This document shows positions 27,684-37,142 of a DNA stretch of 62,074 bases, piece by piece. Under the pieces are notes generated by a model. It searched no databases. It had not been told where the DNA came from and was given only the letters and a program-made list of their open reading frames with translations. Positions within the stretch are counted from its first letter, which is position 1; each line of letters starts with the position of its first letter. Origin of the DNA: Firmicutes bacterium AF25-13AC (GTDB taxonomy: Bacteria > Bacillota > Clostridia > Lachnospirales > Lachnospiraceae); the NCBI GenBank assembly GCA_003478935.1, contig QUFP01000023.1:1-62074 (forward strand), read 5' to 3'. The position numbers and the translations under genes were made by a program.

Positions 27684-28839
27684 GAATCAGAAATACTTCT
27701 GAGCTGGTCGATTGTTTCTTTTAATATTGAAACAACCGTGTCCAGCTCTTTTTTTGTTGTGTTTCGTCCAAGTGTCAGACGAAGCGAAGCATGTGCAAGC
27801 TCATCAGACAATCCGATTGCAGTCAGTACATGGGACGGCGCCGCAGATGAAGAGGCACAGGCAGAACCAGATGATGCACAGACACCTTGCGCGTCAAGCA
27901 TCATAAGAAGGGAGCTGCCCTCGACATATTCGAATGAAAAGTTTGCATTGCCAGGAAGACGATTTTGGTGACTGCCGTTTAATTGACAAAATGGAATTTC
28001 ATGCAGTACTCGTTGAATCAGATAATTGCGAAGGGCAATTTCGTGGCGCATTGTGGCGCGCATCTGATTAAATGCGATTTTTGCTGCCACGCCAAAGCCT
28101 GCAATTGCCGGTACATTTTCTGTGCCTCCGCGAATGCCGCTTTCCTGCCCACCGCCAAATATAAGTGGTGTTAGTGTAATGCCATCGCGGATATACAAAA
28201 GACCGATGCCCTTTGGTCCATAAATTTTATGTGCACTGGCACTTAAAAGATCAACTCCAAGACGTTTTACGTCAATAGGAATTTGTCCGTATGCCTGAAC
28301 AGCATCAGTGTGAAAAAGACAGCCCTCACAGCCGTTTGTATGAGCAATATAAGCTAAATCAGAAATTGGCTGTATCGTACCAATTTCATTATTTGCCATC
28401 ATAATTGACACAAGAATCGTATCAGGGCGCATTGCCTTTAGAAGATTTTCAGGGTGAATGAAGCCTGCTGCATCAGGCATTAGATAAGTGACATCAAAGC
28501 CTTCATCTTCAAGGAAGGCGGCTGCATGCAAAATTGCATGATGTTCAATAGCAGAGACGATGATGTGATTTCCTTTACAGCGAAGCAGCCGTGCGCAGCC
28601 AATAAGTGCCCAGCTGTCAGATTCAGAGCCGCCGGAAGTAAAGAATATGCGCTTTGGATCAGCATGGATCAGGGCGGCAGTATGTGCACGCGCGTCCAAA
28701 ACGGCGCGTCGTGGTTCATCAGAAAAATCATACAGCGAAGAGGGATTTCCCCATTCACTTTTCATATAAGAGATCATAGTGTCGCAGACTCTGGTAGAGG
28801 TGGGGTCGTTGCGGCATGATCAAGATAGATTTGGTTCAT
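27659..28839 (-). CDS. nifS: Cysteine desulfurase, frameshifted near the start
   Basis: This PLP enzyme takes sulfur from cysteine for Fe-S clusters and thio-modifications. The true start is ATG 28839 (MNQIYLDHAATTP, after AAAGGA). The frame then breaks at a GGGG run (28802-28805, CCCC on the coding strand) and resumes as CDTMISYMKSEWGNPSS. One missing C restores it. The PLP lysine is in SAHKIYGPKG and the catalytic Cys is in ASSGSACASSSAAPSHVL. The protein is about 393 residues when repaired. It is divergent from asnS. Confidence 0.9.
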
Positions 28840-28931
28840 AAAAAAGGATCCTTTCTTTATGGAAGTTGCTGCCTTCTATTTTATCTTATGAAAAAACAAC
28901 TGTAAAGTACCGGGATTGCGAAAAAAGGCAG

Positions 28932-28960
28932 TTGTCATATTCGTTTATTCGCGGTATAAT
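28932..28960 (+). promoter_or_regulatory. Promoter of asnS
   Basis: TTGTCA (28932-28937), 17-bp spacer, TATAAT (28955-28960). The start codon lies 72 bp further on. Confidence 0.7.
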
Positions 28961-29032
28961 TAAAAACAACTGTGTGCAGCTGTTATGAAAAAAATTTGCT
29001 GCCGCAATTTCATTTACTAAAAGGAGGCAATT

Positions 29033-30424
29033 ATGGAATTAATTACAGTCCGCGAAATTTTTGCGCAGCCGGACGCGTATATGGATAAGGAAGTAACAGT
29101 AGGAGGATGGATTCGCAGTATCCGTGATTCCAAGACATTTGGATTTATCGTACTCAGCGATGGAACTAGCTTTGAGCCAATTCAGGTTGTATATCATGAT
29201 ACCATGGAGAACTTTGCAGAGATCTCAAAGTGCAATGTAGGTACAGCCCTGATTGTAAAGGGAACATTAGTTGCTACACCGCAGGCAAAGCAGCCATTCG
29301 AGATTCAGGCAGTGACTGTTACAGTTGAGGGTGCATCTACACCAGACTATCCGTTACAGAAGAAGCGTCACAGCATGGAATATCTGCGTACCATTTCCCA
29401 TCTGCGTCCGCGTACAAACACCTTCCAGGCAGTTTTCCGTGTTCGTTCTTTGATCGCATTTGCTATTCATCAGTTCTTCCAGGAGAAGGGCTTTGTATAT
29501 GTGCACACTCCATTGATCACTGGAAGTGACTGCGAGGGTGCAGGCGAGATGTTCCAGGTAACAACTATGGATTTAAACAACATCCCGAAGACAGAGGATG
29601 GAAAGGTTGACTACTCACAGGACTTCTTTGGAAAGCCAACTAACCTGACTGTAAGTGGACAGTTAAACGGTGAGACCTATGCAATGGCATTTCGAAACAT
29701 CTATACCTTCGGACCGACCTTCCGTGCAGAAAACTCCAACACCACTCGTCATGCAGCAGAGTTCTGGATGATCGAGCCGGAGATGGCATTTGCAGATCTG
29801 AACGATGATATGAAGTTAGCAGAGGAAATGTTAAAGTATGTAATTCGCTATGTATTAGAGAAGGCACCAAAGGAGATGGAGTTCTTCAATTCCTTCATCG
29901 ACAAGGGATTATTAGATCGCTTAAATCACGTATTAAACTCTGAGTTTGGTCATGTCACCTACACAGAGGCAATCGAGATTTTAGAGAAGCACAATGATAA
30001 GTTTGATTATAAGGTAAGCTGGGGCTGTGATTTACAGACAGAGCATGAGCGTTATCTGACAGAGGAGATCTTCAAGCGTCCTGTATTTGTAACTGATTAT
30101 CCGAAGGAAATCAAGGCATTCTACATGAAGCAAAATGAAGATGGAAAGACAGTTGCTGCAATGGACTGCCTCGTACCAGGTATCGGAGAAATCATCGGAG
30201 GAAGCCAGAGAGAGGACGACTATACAAAGCTGACAGAGCGTATGAAAGAACTTGGCTTAAACGAAGAAGATTATGGCTTCTATCTGGATTTAAGAAAGTA
30301 TGGAAGTGCACGTCATGCAGGCTTTGGTCTGGGATTTGAGCGCTGCGTTATGTACCTGACAGGAATGGGCAACATCCGCGACGTAATTCCATTCCCAAGA
30401 ACTGTAAATAACTGTGATATCTAA
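29033..30424 (+). CDS. asnS: Asparaginyl-tRNA synthetase
   Basis: This is a 463-residue class IIb synthetase. An OB-fold anticodon-binding domain (about residues 1-110, [12 protein letters not shown]) is followed by the catalytic core. The core has motif 2 ([21 protein letters not shown]) and motif 3 ([13 protein letters not shown]). [13 protein letters not shown] and the close length match AsnRS rather than AspRS. It starts after AAAGGAGGCAATT. No T-box is visible in the 193-bp leader. RNA family 2 copy 1 follows the stop. Confidence 0.95.
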   Translation: MELITVREIFAQPDAYMDKEVTVGGWIRSIRDSKTFGFIVLSDGTSFEPIQVVYHDTMENFAEISKCNVGTALIVKGTLVATPQAKQPFEIQAVTVTVEGASTPDYPLQKKRHSMEYLRTISHLRPRTNTFQAVFRVRSLIAFAIHQFFQEKGFVYVHTPLITGSDCEGAGEMFQVTTMDLNNIPKTEDGKVDYSQDFFGKPTNLTVSGQLNGETYAMAFRNIYTFGPTFRAENSNTTRHAAEFWMIEPEMAFADLNDDMKLAEEMLKYVIRYVLEKAPKEMEFFNSFIDKGLLDRLNHVLNSEFGHVTYTEAIEILEKHNDKFDYKVSWGCDLQTEHERYLTEEIFKRPVFVTDYPKEIKAFYMKQNEDGKTVAAMDCLVPGIGEIIGGSQREDDYTKLTERMKELGLNEEDYGFYLDLRKYGSARHAGFGLGFERCVMYLTGMGNIRDVIPFPRTVNNCDI

Positions 30425-30443
30425 TGTATATTTATAACAAGGA

Positions 30444-30646
30444 CAACCTTGCTGGGCAGATGAGTATAGTTTATGGTGGCAACATCGTAATCTGAATTAG
30501 CGGTGAGACGAGTTGATTTTACGAGGCGGAACGTTGTAGCAGGACTTTCAAAACAAAGTATGATAATAAATACGGTAACAGGTACCTGCGGAAAAGTGAC
30601 GCCGACAAAACAATCGTCGAACCGCCTTCGTCGAACTTGCGGGTTG
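30444..30646 (+). ncRNA. Candidate structured RNA family 2, copy 1
   Basis: The element lies between asnS and the YhaO-like gene. It has an outer CAACC..GC/GC..GGTTG stem, a side hairpin with a GCAA tetraloop, and a main stem GCGGT-GA-GACGA / TCGTC-GA-ACCGC. Inside are ATTTTACGAG, GGCG/CGCC, AGCAGG/CCTGC and the loop text GTATGATAATAAA. The copy at 61204-61372 shares the unpaired text but has different paired bases that still match. I cannot assign it to a known class. The 60-codon frames inside it look spurious. Confidence 0.65.
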
Positions 30647-30669
30647 CATAAAACAAGAGAGGAGACCAA

Positions 30670-31731
30670 ATGCGCTTTATACACATAGCAGACTTGCATC
30701 TGGGCAGCAGCCCTGAAGCAGAATTTCTCTGGGGAAAGAACCGTGCAGAAGAAATTTGGGACTCATTTGCTGCAGTGATAGATGCGTGTAATGAAAAGGA
30801 GATCGACCTGTTATTAATCGCAGGAGATCTCTTTGATCGACCTCCCGTCTGGGCAGATCTTGACCGGGCAGCAAAGCTGTTTGCCAGACTGACCGCCACA
30901 GAAGTTGTCATGATTGCCGGTGCATCTGACTATATCACAGAAGATAGTCCGTGGAAGACATATCCGTGGCAGTCATGGGTACATATGCTGTCTGATAAGC
31001 ATTGCATGAATGTGCAGTTGGGAAACATAAATACATCTGTTCATGGATGCAGCTACTATGCTCCGACAGAAGGCAAGCCGTATCTGGAGGATGCAAGACC
31101 AGATAAAGAAAGTGAATATCAGATTTTGCTTGGCTATACAGGTGATGATAATCATATGCCGGCAGATCTTTCAGAGTTGTCTGAAAAAGGCTTTGATTAT
31201 ATTGCACTTGGCTACGAGCACAAGGCAAGCGTTATGCAAAGTATGCACATGGCTTATGCCGGATCACTTGAGCCTCTTAGCGTACAGGAAACAGGCAAGC
31301 ATGGATTTATTCTCGGAGAGATTAACGAGGATAGTACAACGATTAGGTTTGTACCTTTTGCCTGCCGTGAATACATCAATATTAAGGTGCGCCTGTCAAG
31401 TGATATTACAGAAGAAGAGCTTGAAGAAAAGCTGGCAGCTGCAATAAATCAGTATGGCAGCGATAACATTTTCACGATTAGTCTTGAAGGACGTTATCAG
31501 CCAAAAGAGCCATATGACAGAGCACGTCTTCTTGCGCTTGGCAATGTGGCAGATGTAAAGGACGGCACAATGCCAGACTACAATCTGGTGGCACTTTTAG
31601 ATGAGCATAAGGATGATATGATCGGTATGTATCTGGAAGAGTTTTTAAAAGAACCGGCAGGAACGCGTGAGCAAAAAGCACTTTACTGCGGCTTGGAGGC
31701 ACTTTTAAATGCCGTACAGAAGACACAGTAA
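30670..31731 (+). CDS. Metallophosphoesterase, SbcD/YhaO-like DNA repair nuclease
   Basis: This 353-residue protein has the calcineurin-like motifs of Mre11/SbcD: FIHIADLHLG (D, H), LIAGDLFDRP (GD) and further metal ligands downstream. The standard GNHD is altered to AGASDYI, so the asparagine-histidine pair that positions the phosphate is missing. GYEHKA supplies a late ligand. It precedes the coiled-coil ATPase by 23 bp, the usual nuclease-ATPase order. GAGAGGAGACC precedes the ATG. Confidence 0.82.
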   Translation: MRFIHIADLHLGSSPEAEFLWGKNRAEEIWDSFAAVIDACNEKEIDLLLIAGDLFDRPPVWADLDRAAKLFARLTATEVVMIAGASDYITEDSPWKTYPWQSWVHMLSDKHCMNVQLGNINTSVHGCSYYAPTEGKPYLEDARPDKESEYQILLGYTGDDNHMPADLSELSEKGFDYIALGYEHKASVMQSMHMAYAGSLEPLSVQETGKHGFILGEINEDSTTIRFVPFACREYINIKVRLSSDITEEELEEKLAAAINQYGSDNIFTISLEGRYQPKEPYDRARLLALGNVADVKDGTMPDYNLVALLDEHKDDMIGMYLEEFLKEPAGTREQKALYCGLEALLNAVQKTQ

Positions 31732-31754
31732 CAGACAGGGAAGTGGGGTAGCAA

Positions 31755-33433
31755 GTGAATATTCTAAAGCTGGAATTGACACATTTTGGAAAATTCCATT
31801 TAAAAACAATTACATTTACGTCCGGCCTGAATATTGTGTATGGCAAAAATGAGGCTGGAAAATCCACGATTCATGCATTTGTGCGCAGTATGCTGTTTGG
31901 TATCCAGGATACAGAGGAGGGAAATGAGCGTTACAGCCATTATCTTCCATGGGAGACACCGCATGATTTTTGCGGAAAAATGTGGATTAAAAAAGATGAT
32001 AAAGTATACAGAATCGAGCGAAACTTTTTAAGACCGCAGCCAACGGTTCGTGTATTTGATGATGAGACAGGCGAGTCGCTTCAGCCGGCAAAGCAGCATT
32101 TAAGACAGATTTTGAGCGTCTCACTGAGACAAGTTATCTTAATACTATCTGTATTGAGCAGCTAAAGAGTGCTACAGATCCGCAGCTTGCAAAGGAGCTT
32201 GAGGATATGGCAGTCAATGCCAGTCAGAGCAAAAATCTGAACATCGACGTCAAGCAGGCAAAACAGGAGCTGTTATTAAAAAAGCAGAGTCTGCAGTCAC
32301 AGATCGTAAATGATGTGGACAGCGTTCATCAAAAGAATCAAAAGATGGCAGATGAGTCAGGCAAGCGTCTGAGCCGCCTGCAGCGTTCACGTTATATTAG
32401 AGAAAAGCAAAGCAGTGATTTACAGACAAAAATCGAGACTGAGCGCCGTCAGGCAGAGGAAGAACTGATGGCATATGAGCGCGAGCGAAATGAGCTTCGC
32501 CGCCGCTATGAATCAGACAAAAAGGCAAGTGAAAATGCAGCTAATGCCAATATGACGGCAGCAGGCGGACATGGATGGCTTATATGGCTGGTGCTTGCTG
32601 TTCTTGCCGGTGCATTTTCCATCTATCGCTACAGCAGTGTCGGTATGACAAACAGAGGCGATTTCTGGATGATTACAATCGGGGCATGTGCAGCATTTGT
32701 ATGTATTGTTTCCATGTTTTTATGTGTATGGAAGAGTAAGGACAACAAAAAGAATGCGTTTGCGGCCCAGAAGATATCAAAAGAACTAAAAGAAAAGCTT
32801 GAACAAAGCTTAAAAGAATTTGAGGAATGTAAAACAAAGATGCCTACGGATGCTGCCGACCGCTGCAAGCCGCTTGAAGAGCAGTATGAAAAGGCACAGC
32901 GAGAGCTTTCTTATCTTGTGCATGAGCAAAAAGAAGAAGAAAAGATTTTGCTGTCACTTGAAGAAAACGATCAGAAGCTAAAGGGTGCTGCCGCAGAAAA
33001 TGCCAGACTTGCAGAAGAAATTGAATCTGTCAATATGGCACTTAAGACAATGGATCACGTATCAGAACGTATCCGTGCCACCTTTGGAAATCTGTTAAAC
33101 AGTGAGGCTTCTAAAATCCTGTTTGATATTACAGACGGAAAGTATGAGAAGGTTGTTATTGGACAGGATATGAAGGTGAGAGTGTATGCAGATGAGCGAG
33201 AGATCCAGTTAGAAAGTGTGAGCCGAGGAACAATCGAGCAGATTTACTTAAGCATCCGTGTTGCAGCTGCAAAGCTTTTGTGGCAGGACGAACCGATGCC
33301 ATTTTTGTTTGATGATGTATTTGCGTACTATGATGATGAGCGTCTTGCCGCAGCAATAAATATGCTCAAAAAGTGCGGTCATCAGGTAATCATATTTAGT
33401 TGTCATTCAAGAGAAGACAGCTTATTAAGATAA
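31755..33433 (+). CDS. YhaN/SbcC-like coiled-coil ATPase with two membrane helices, frameshifted
   Basis: This partner ATPase has Walker A YGKNEAGKSTIHAF near residue 35, coiled coil, signature SVSRGTIEQIYLSIR and Walker B MPFLFDDVFAYYDDERL near the C-terminus. Two hydrophobic helices interrupt the coil (GWLIWLVLAVLAGAFSIY and FWMITIGACAAFVCIVSMFL), as in YhaN. At about 560 residues it is roughly half of a standard SbcC. The frame breaks near 32117: the first frame stops at 32165, while TETSYLNTICIEQLKSATDPQLAKELEDM continues in another. One missing base fits. The start is GTG 31755. Confidence 0.82.
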
Positions 33434-33459
33434 GAGAACAAGAAGACAGGAGTGTATAA

Positions 33460-33500
33460 GCCGCAGATGCAGCAGGCAGGCGGCGGAATGAGAGGGAAAC
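33460..33500 (+). promoter_or_regulatory. Leader hairpin just upstream of the ribosome site (copy 2)
   Basis: GCCGC and GGCGGCGG pair around about 14 bases and are followed by AATGAGAGGGAAAC and ATG 33501. The layout matches 1826 and 56576. Confidence 0.4.
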
Positions 33501-35150
33501 ATGATTAGTGCAAATGGAGTAACATTACGTCTGGGCAAACGCGCCCTTTTCGAAGATGTAAATATCAAATTTACAGAAGGAAACTGTTATGGAATTATCG
33601 GTGCAAACGGTGCCGGAAAATCAACATTTTTAAAGATTTTGTCTGGTCAGCTTGAGCCGACAAACGGAAGCATCACAATGACACCGGGACAGCGTCTTTC
33701 CGTATTGGAGCAGGATCACTTTAAGTATGATGACTGTGTAGTACTAGATACTGTTATGATGGGAAATGCCCGCCTTTTTGAAATCATGAAGGAAAAGGAT
33801 GCTATCTATGCAAAAGAGGATTTCTCTGATGAAGATGGTATTCGTGCAAGTGAGCTGGAGGCAGAATTTGCACAGATGAATGGATGGGAGGCAGATTCTG
33901 ATGCTGCATCTTTGTTAAATGGTCTTGGTATTGAAACTGATCTTCATTATAAGAAGATGGGTGAGCTTGATGGTCCAGACAAGGTAAAGGTTCTTCTTGC
34001 AAGAGCTTTGTTTGGAAATCCAGATATTCTATTAATGGACGAGCCGACCAACCATTTGGACTTAGCAGCAATCGACTGGTTAGAGGAGTTTTTGATCAAC
34101 TTTGAAAACACTGTCATTGTTGTTTCCCATGACCGTTATTTCTTAAATAAGGTATGTACACAGATCGCTGATATTGACTATGCAAAGATTCAGCTGTATT
34201 CTGGTAACTATGATTTCTGGTATGAGTCTTCTCAGCTTATGATTAAGCAGATGAAGGAAGCAAATCGCAAGAAGGAAGAAAAGATTAAGGAGTTACAGGA
34301 GTTCATCCAGCGTTTCTCCGCAAATGCATCTAAGAGCAAGCAGGCAACATCACGTAAGAGAGCACTTGAGAAGATCCAGCTTGACGATATGCGTCCATCG
34401 TCCAGAAAGTATCCATACATCGACTTTAGACCAGACCGTACTATCGGAAATGAGGTTCTGATAGTCGAGAATTTAAGTAAGACAATCGATGGTGTAAAGG
34501 TGCTTGACAATATCAGCTTTACACTGCGTCATGACGATAAGGTTGCATTTGTTGGTTCAAACGAGCTGGCAAAGACAACATTATTCCAGATCTTAATGGG
34601 TGAGATGGAGCCAGATTCAGGTAGCTTCAAGTGGGGTGTAACAACATCTCAGGCATACTTCCCGAAGGATAACTCCGCTGAGTTTGACAGCGATCTTGTG
34701 ATCTATGACTGGCTGCAGCAGTACTCCCCTGTAAAGGATATCACTTATGTAAGAGGTTTCCTTGGACGTATGCTTTTTGCTGGTGATGACGGTGCGAAGA
34801 AGGTTCGCGTTTTATCAGGAGGAGAGAAGGTTCGCTGTATGCTCTCCAAGATGATGATTTCTGGTGCAAACGTATTAGTATTTGATGAGCCAACAAACCA
34901 CTTAGACATGGAGTCTATCACAGCATTAAATAACGGTATGATGAAGTTCCCAGGTGTAATTTTGTTCTCCTCAAGAGACCATCAGATCGTTCAGACAACT
35001 GCAAACCGTATTATCGAGCTGCTTCCAGGCGGATTTATTGATAAGATTACCACATACGACGAGTATCTGGCAAGTGATGAGATGGCAATGAAGCGTCAGG
35101 TTTACACTGCAAATCTCGAGGATGATGTAGAACCGGATGGCGAAGAATAA
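33501..35150 (+). CDS. ABC-F family ATPase, YbiT/YkpA type
   Basis: This 549-residue soluble protein has two ABC domains and no membrane segments. Walker A1 is GANGAGKST. The second is SNELAKTT, where Ala replaces Gly as is usual in this subgroup. Signatures are ELDGPDK and LSGGEK, with two DEPTNHLD Walker B motifs. A basic linker (residues about 235-300) fits the ribosomal E-site arm. ABC-F proteins act on stalled or antibiotic-bound ribosomes. This subgroup is usually housekeeping rather than resistance. Confidence 0.9.
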   Translation: MISANGVTLRLGKRALFEDVNIKFTEGNCYGIIGANGAGKSTFLKILSGQLEPTNGSITMTPGQRLSVLEQDHFKYDDCVVLDTVMMGNARLFEIMKEKDAIYAKEDFSDEDGIRASELEAEFAQMNGWEADSDAASLLNGLGIETDLHYKKMGELDGPDKVKVLLARALFGNPDILLMDEPTNHLDLAAIDWLEEFLINFENTVIVVSHDRYFLNKVCTQIADIDYAKIQLYSGNYDFWYESSQLMIKQMKEANRKKEEKIKELQEFIQRFSANASKSKQATSRKRALEKIQLDDMRPSSRKYPYIDFRPDRTIGNEVLIVENLSKTIDGVKVLDNISFTLRHDDKVAFVGSNELAKTTLFQILMGEMEPDSGSFKWGVTTSQAYFPKDNSAEFDSDLVIYDWLQQYSPVKDITYVRGFLGRMLFAGDDGAKKVRVLSGGEKVRCMLSKMMISGANVLVFDEPTNHLDMESITALNNGMMKFPGVILFSSRDHQIVQTTANRIIELLPGGFIDKITTYDEYLASDEMAMKRQVYTANLEDDVEPDGEE

Positions 35151-35180
35151 TCTTGTTACTAAAGAGAAAGGCGGTGAAGC

Positions 35181-35942
35181 ATGAGTGCATTTGCATTAAA
35201 GATCATTGCAATGGTCACAATGTTTATCGATCATCTCTTTGCCTCCTGTATCGATCCATATGGTGTCGATGTATGGAACATTTCAAGGCATATCGTGCCA
35301 GGAACTGGAACTACACTTTACTGGATTGGCAGAATGATCGGACGCATTGCTTTTCCTATATTCTGCTTCCAGATAGTGGAGGGAGTGCGGTACACAAAAA
35401 ACTGGAAGCGCTACATGGCGCGTCTGGCACTGCTTGCCTTAATTTCTGAGATTCCATTTGATCTGGCATTAAAAAATTTTCAGATTGATATGTCTTCACA
35501 AAATGTATTTCTTACGCTGCTGTTTGGCATGATGATTGTTACATTTATGAAGGTAGTTGATCAAGACTGGAAATATCTGGTGTGGCCAGTCCTTGTATTT
35601 GGCTACGGTTACATGGCAAAATTCATCTTTCATACTGACTATGACTGGAGCGGAGTTGTGTGCATCGCTGTCATGGGTCTTATGAATGAGCCATGGGAGA
35701 AGGTTTTTAGGCCATACACACCGGCAGTCTCTCAGATGATTCACGTAGTATTTGCGGCACTTGGAATATTTGTACTTTATTATAAGAACAGCTTCGAAAT
35801 ATATGGATTTTTTGCATTGCTTCCAATCGCCCTTTATAATGGGAGAAAAGGCTATTCAAGCAAAAAGGTACAATATGCATTTTATTTTTTCTATCCTGTG
35901 CATCTGATAGTGCTGTTTGTGATCGCGTATACATTCAGGTAA
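35181..35942 (+). CDS. TraX family membrane protein
   Basis: This 253-residue protein has about seven membrane helices, beginning ALKIIAMVTMFIDHLFAS, with FPIFCFQIVEGVRYTKN and IPFDLAL typical of TraX. On the F plasmid TraX acetylates pilin. Chromosomal Firmicute copies are common and probably modify other envelope polymers, so this is no sign of a conjugative element here. AGGCGGTGAAGC precedes the start. It sits between the ABC-F gene and apt. Confidence 0.85.
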   Translation: MSAFALKIIAMVTMFIDHLFASCIDPYGVDVWNISRHIVPGTGTTLYWIGRMIGRIAFPIFCFQIVEGVRYTKNWKRYMARLALLALISEIPFDLALKNFQIDMSSQNVFLTLLFGMMIVTFMKVVDQDWKYLVWPVLVFGYGYMAKFIFHTDYDWSGVVCIAVMGLMNEPWEKVFRPYTPAVSQMIHVVFAALGIFVLYYKNSFEIYGFFALLPIALYNGRKGYSSKKVQYAFYFFYPVHLIVLFVIAYTFR

Positions 35943-35974
35943 GGAATAAAAAATAAACAAAGGTGGAAAAACGA

Positions 35975-36499
35975 ATGAAAAGAATTGAAGATTATGTAAT
36001 CAGTATTCCGGATTTTCCGGAGCCAGGTATCATTTTCCGTGACATAACTGGAATCCTTCGTGATGCTGACGGATTAAAGCTGTCCATAGACAAGATTCAG
36101 GAAATGTTAGAGGGGGTTGAGTTTGATGCAGTACTTGGCTTAGAGTCAAGAGGCTTTATCTTTGGTATGCCGATTGCCTACAATTTGCATAAAGCATTTA
36201 TCCCAGTAAGAAAAAAGGGAAAGCTGCCAAGAGAGACTGTTTCTGCAAAGTACGATCTTGAATACGGCACAGCGGAGATTGAGATTCATAAGGAAGATCT
36301 TCGTCCAGGCATGAAGGTTGTCATCATCGACGATTTGATTGCAACAGGCGGAACAGTAGAGGCGGCTGTAAAGTTAGCAGAGAGCCTTGGTGCAGAAGTT
36401 GTAAAGATTGCATTTGTCATGGAGCTGGCTGGATTAAAGGGAAGAGAGCGCCTGGCAGGTTATGATGTAGAGTCCGTTATCACATACGAAGGAAAGTAA
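35975..36499 (+). CDS. apt: Adenine phosphoribosyltransferase
   Basis: This 174-residue salvage enzyme makes AMP from adenine and PRPP. The PRPP loop VVIIDDLIATGGTVEAA lies near residue 120, GLESRGFIFG sits in the base-binding hood, and PDFPEPGIIFRDIT is the family N-terminus. ATG 35975 has AAAGGTGG about ten bases upstream. It is followed after 10 bp by the GNAT gene. It could act on purines brought in by the NCS2 permease at 4236. Confidence 0.95.
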   Translation: MKRIEDYVISIPDFPEPGIIFRDITGILRDADGLKLSIDKIQEMLEGVEFDAVLGLESRGFIFGMPIAYNLHKAFIPVRKKGKLPRETVSAKYDLEYGTAEIEIHKEDLRPGMKVVIIDDLIATGGTVEAAVKLAESLGAEVVKIAFVMELAGLKGRERLAGYDVESVITYEGK

Positions 36500-36509
36500 G
36501 GTAAAAACG

Positions 36510-36962
36510 ATGCCAAGACAAGTAGATCTTGATATGATAGAATTGATCGACAATAAGCTGACAGTAGACGAATATCTAAAGCTTCGTGCGCTTGTCGGTT
36601 GGAAGAAATTATCACGTGAGCAGGCACAGAAGGCACTCGATAATAGTCTTCTTGTTGTCGGCGCCTATCTGGCAGGACAGCCAATTGGCATGGGACGCCT
36701 GGTGGGAGACGGTGCAGTCATCTGCTACGTGCAGGATCTTGTCATTCCGCCGCAGGCGCAAGGGTATGGAATCGGATCACTTGTTCTTTCAAGACTGACC
36801 CAGTACGTCGAAAGTCTTCGTCTTCCAGGTACTGAGATGATGTTTGATCTGATGTGCGCAAAAGGACGAGAGCGCTTCTACGAAGCGCACGGCTTTCTGG
36901 CACGCCCAACAGAAAAGTTAGGACCAGGAATGATTCAATATATCAACGATAACAGGGGATAA
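36510..36962 (+). CDS. GNAT family N-acetyltransferase
   Basis: This 150-residue acetyltransferase has the acetyl-CoA loop in VQDLVIPPQAQGYGIGSLVLSRL, a Q/R-x-x-G-x-G/A motif. A typical C-terminal FYEAHGF follows. The substrate is unknown. It is likely cotranscribed with apt. The stop codon runs directly into the first hairpin of RNA family 1, copy 2. Confidence 0.88.
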   Translation: MPRQVDLDMIELIDNKLTVDEYLKLRALVGWKKLSREQAQKALDNSLLVVGAYLAGQPIGMGRLVGDGAVICYVQDLVIPPQAQGYGIGSLVLSRLTQYVESLRLPGTEMMFDLMCAKGRERFYEAHGFLARPTEKLGPGMIQYINDNRG

Positions 36963-37104
36963 AAGTCAAAGAATCATTCTGCTTGCAGGGATGATTCTTT
37001 GACTTTGAGACCCGAACGAACATGAGGATGCAGCGGCTTCTTTAGAAGCCAGCGAATCCGAATGGTCGTAGAATTGCGAGAGCTGCATAGCAGCGGAGCA
37101 ATTC
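36962..37104 (+). ncRNA. Candidate structured RNA family 1, copy 2
   Basis: A perfect 16-bp hairpin (36962-36977 with 36991-37006) encloses CTG-CTTG-CAG. GAGACCCG follows, then ACGAACAT/ATGGTCGT around GGAT/ATCC and hairpin GGCTTC-TTTA-GAAGCC. Last comes GAATTGC/GCAATTC around GCTGC-AT-AGCAGC. Against copy 1 the inner stems change completely but remain paired, which is what selection on RNA structure would give. It lies between the GNAT stop and the converging araC stop. Confidence 0.62.
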
Positions 37105-37142
37105 GTAGTTATCGTAAGAACAATAATAAGTAAGGTAATGAT

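Noticed and set aside
28840..29032. T-box leader for asnS
   Set aside because: No specifier hairpin or conserved T-box sequence is visible, and the promoter lies only 72 bp from the start codon.
30503..30688. A 61-codon frame between asnS and the YhaO-like gene
   Set aside because: It lies inside the paired RNA element, lacks a ribosome site and is not kept in the second copy.
35181..35942. TraX as evidence of a conjugative element
   Set aside because: No relaxase, type IV secretion genes or integrase are nearby, and chromosomal traX copies are common in Firmicutes.
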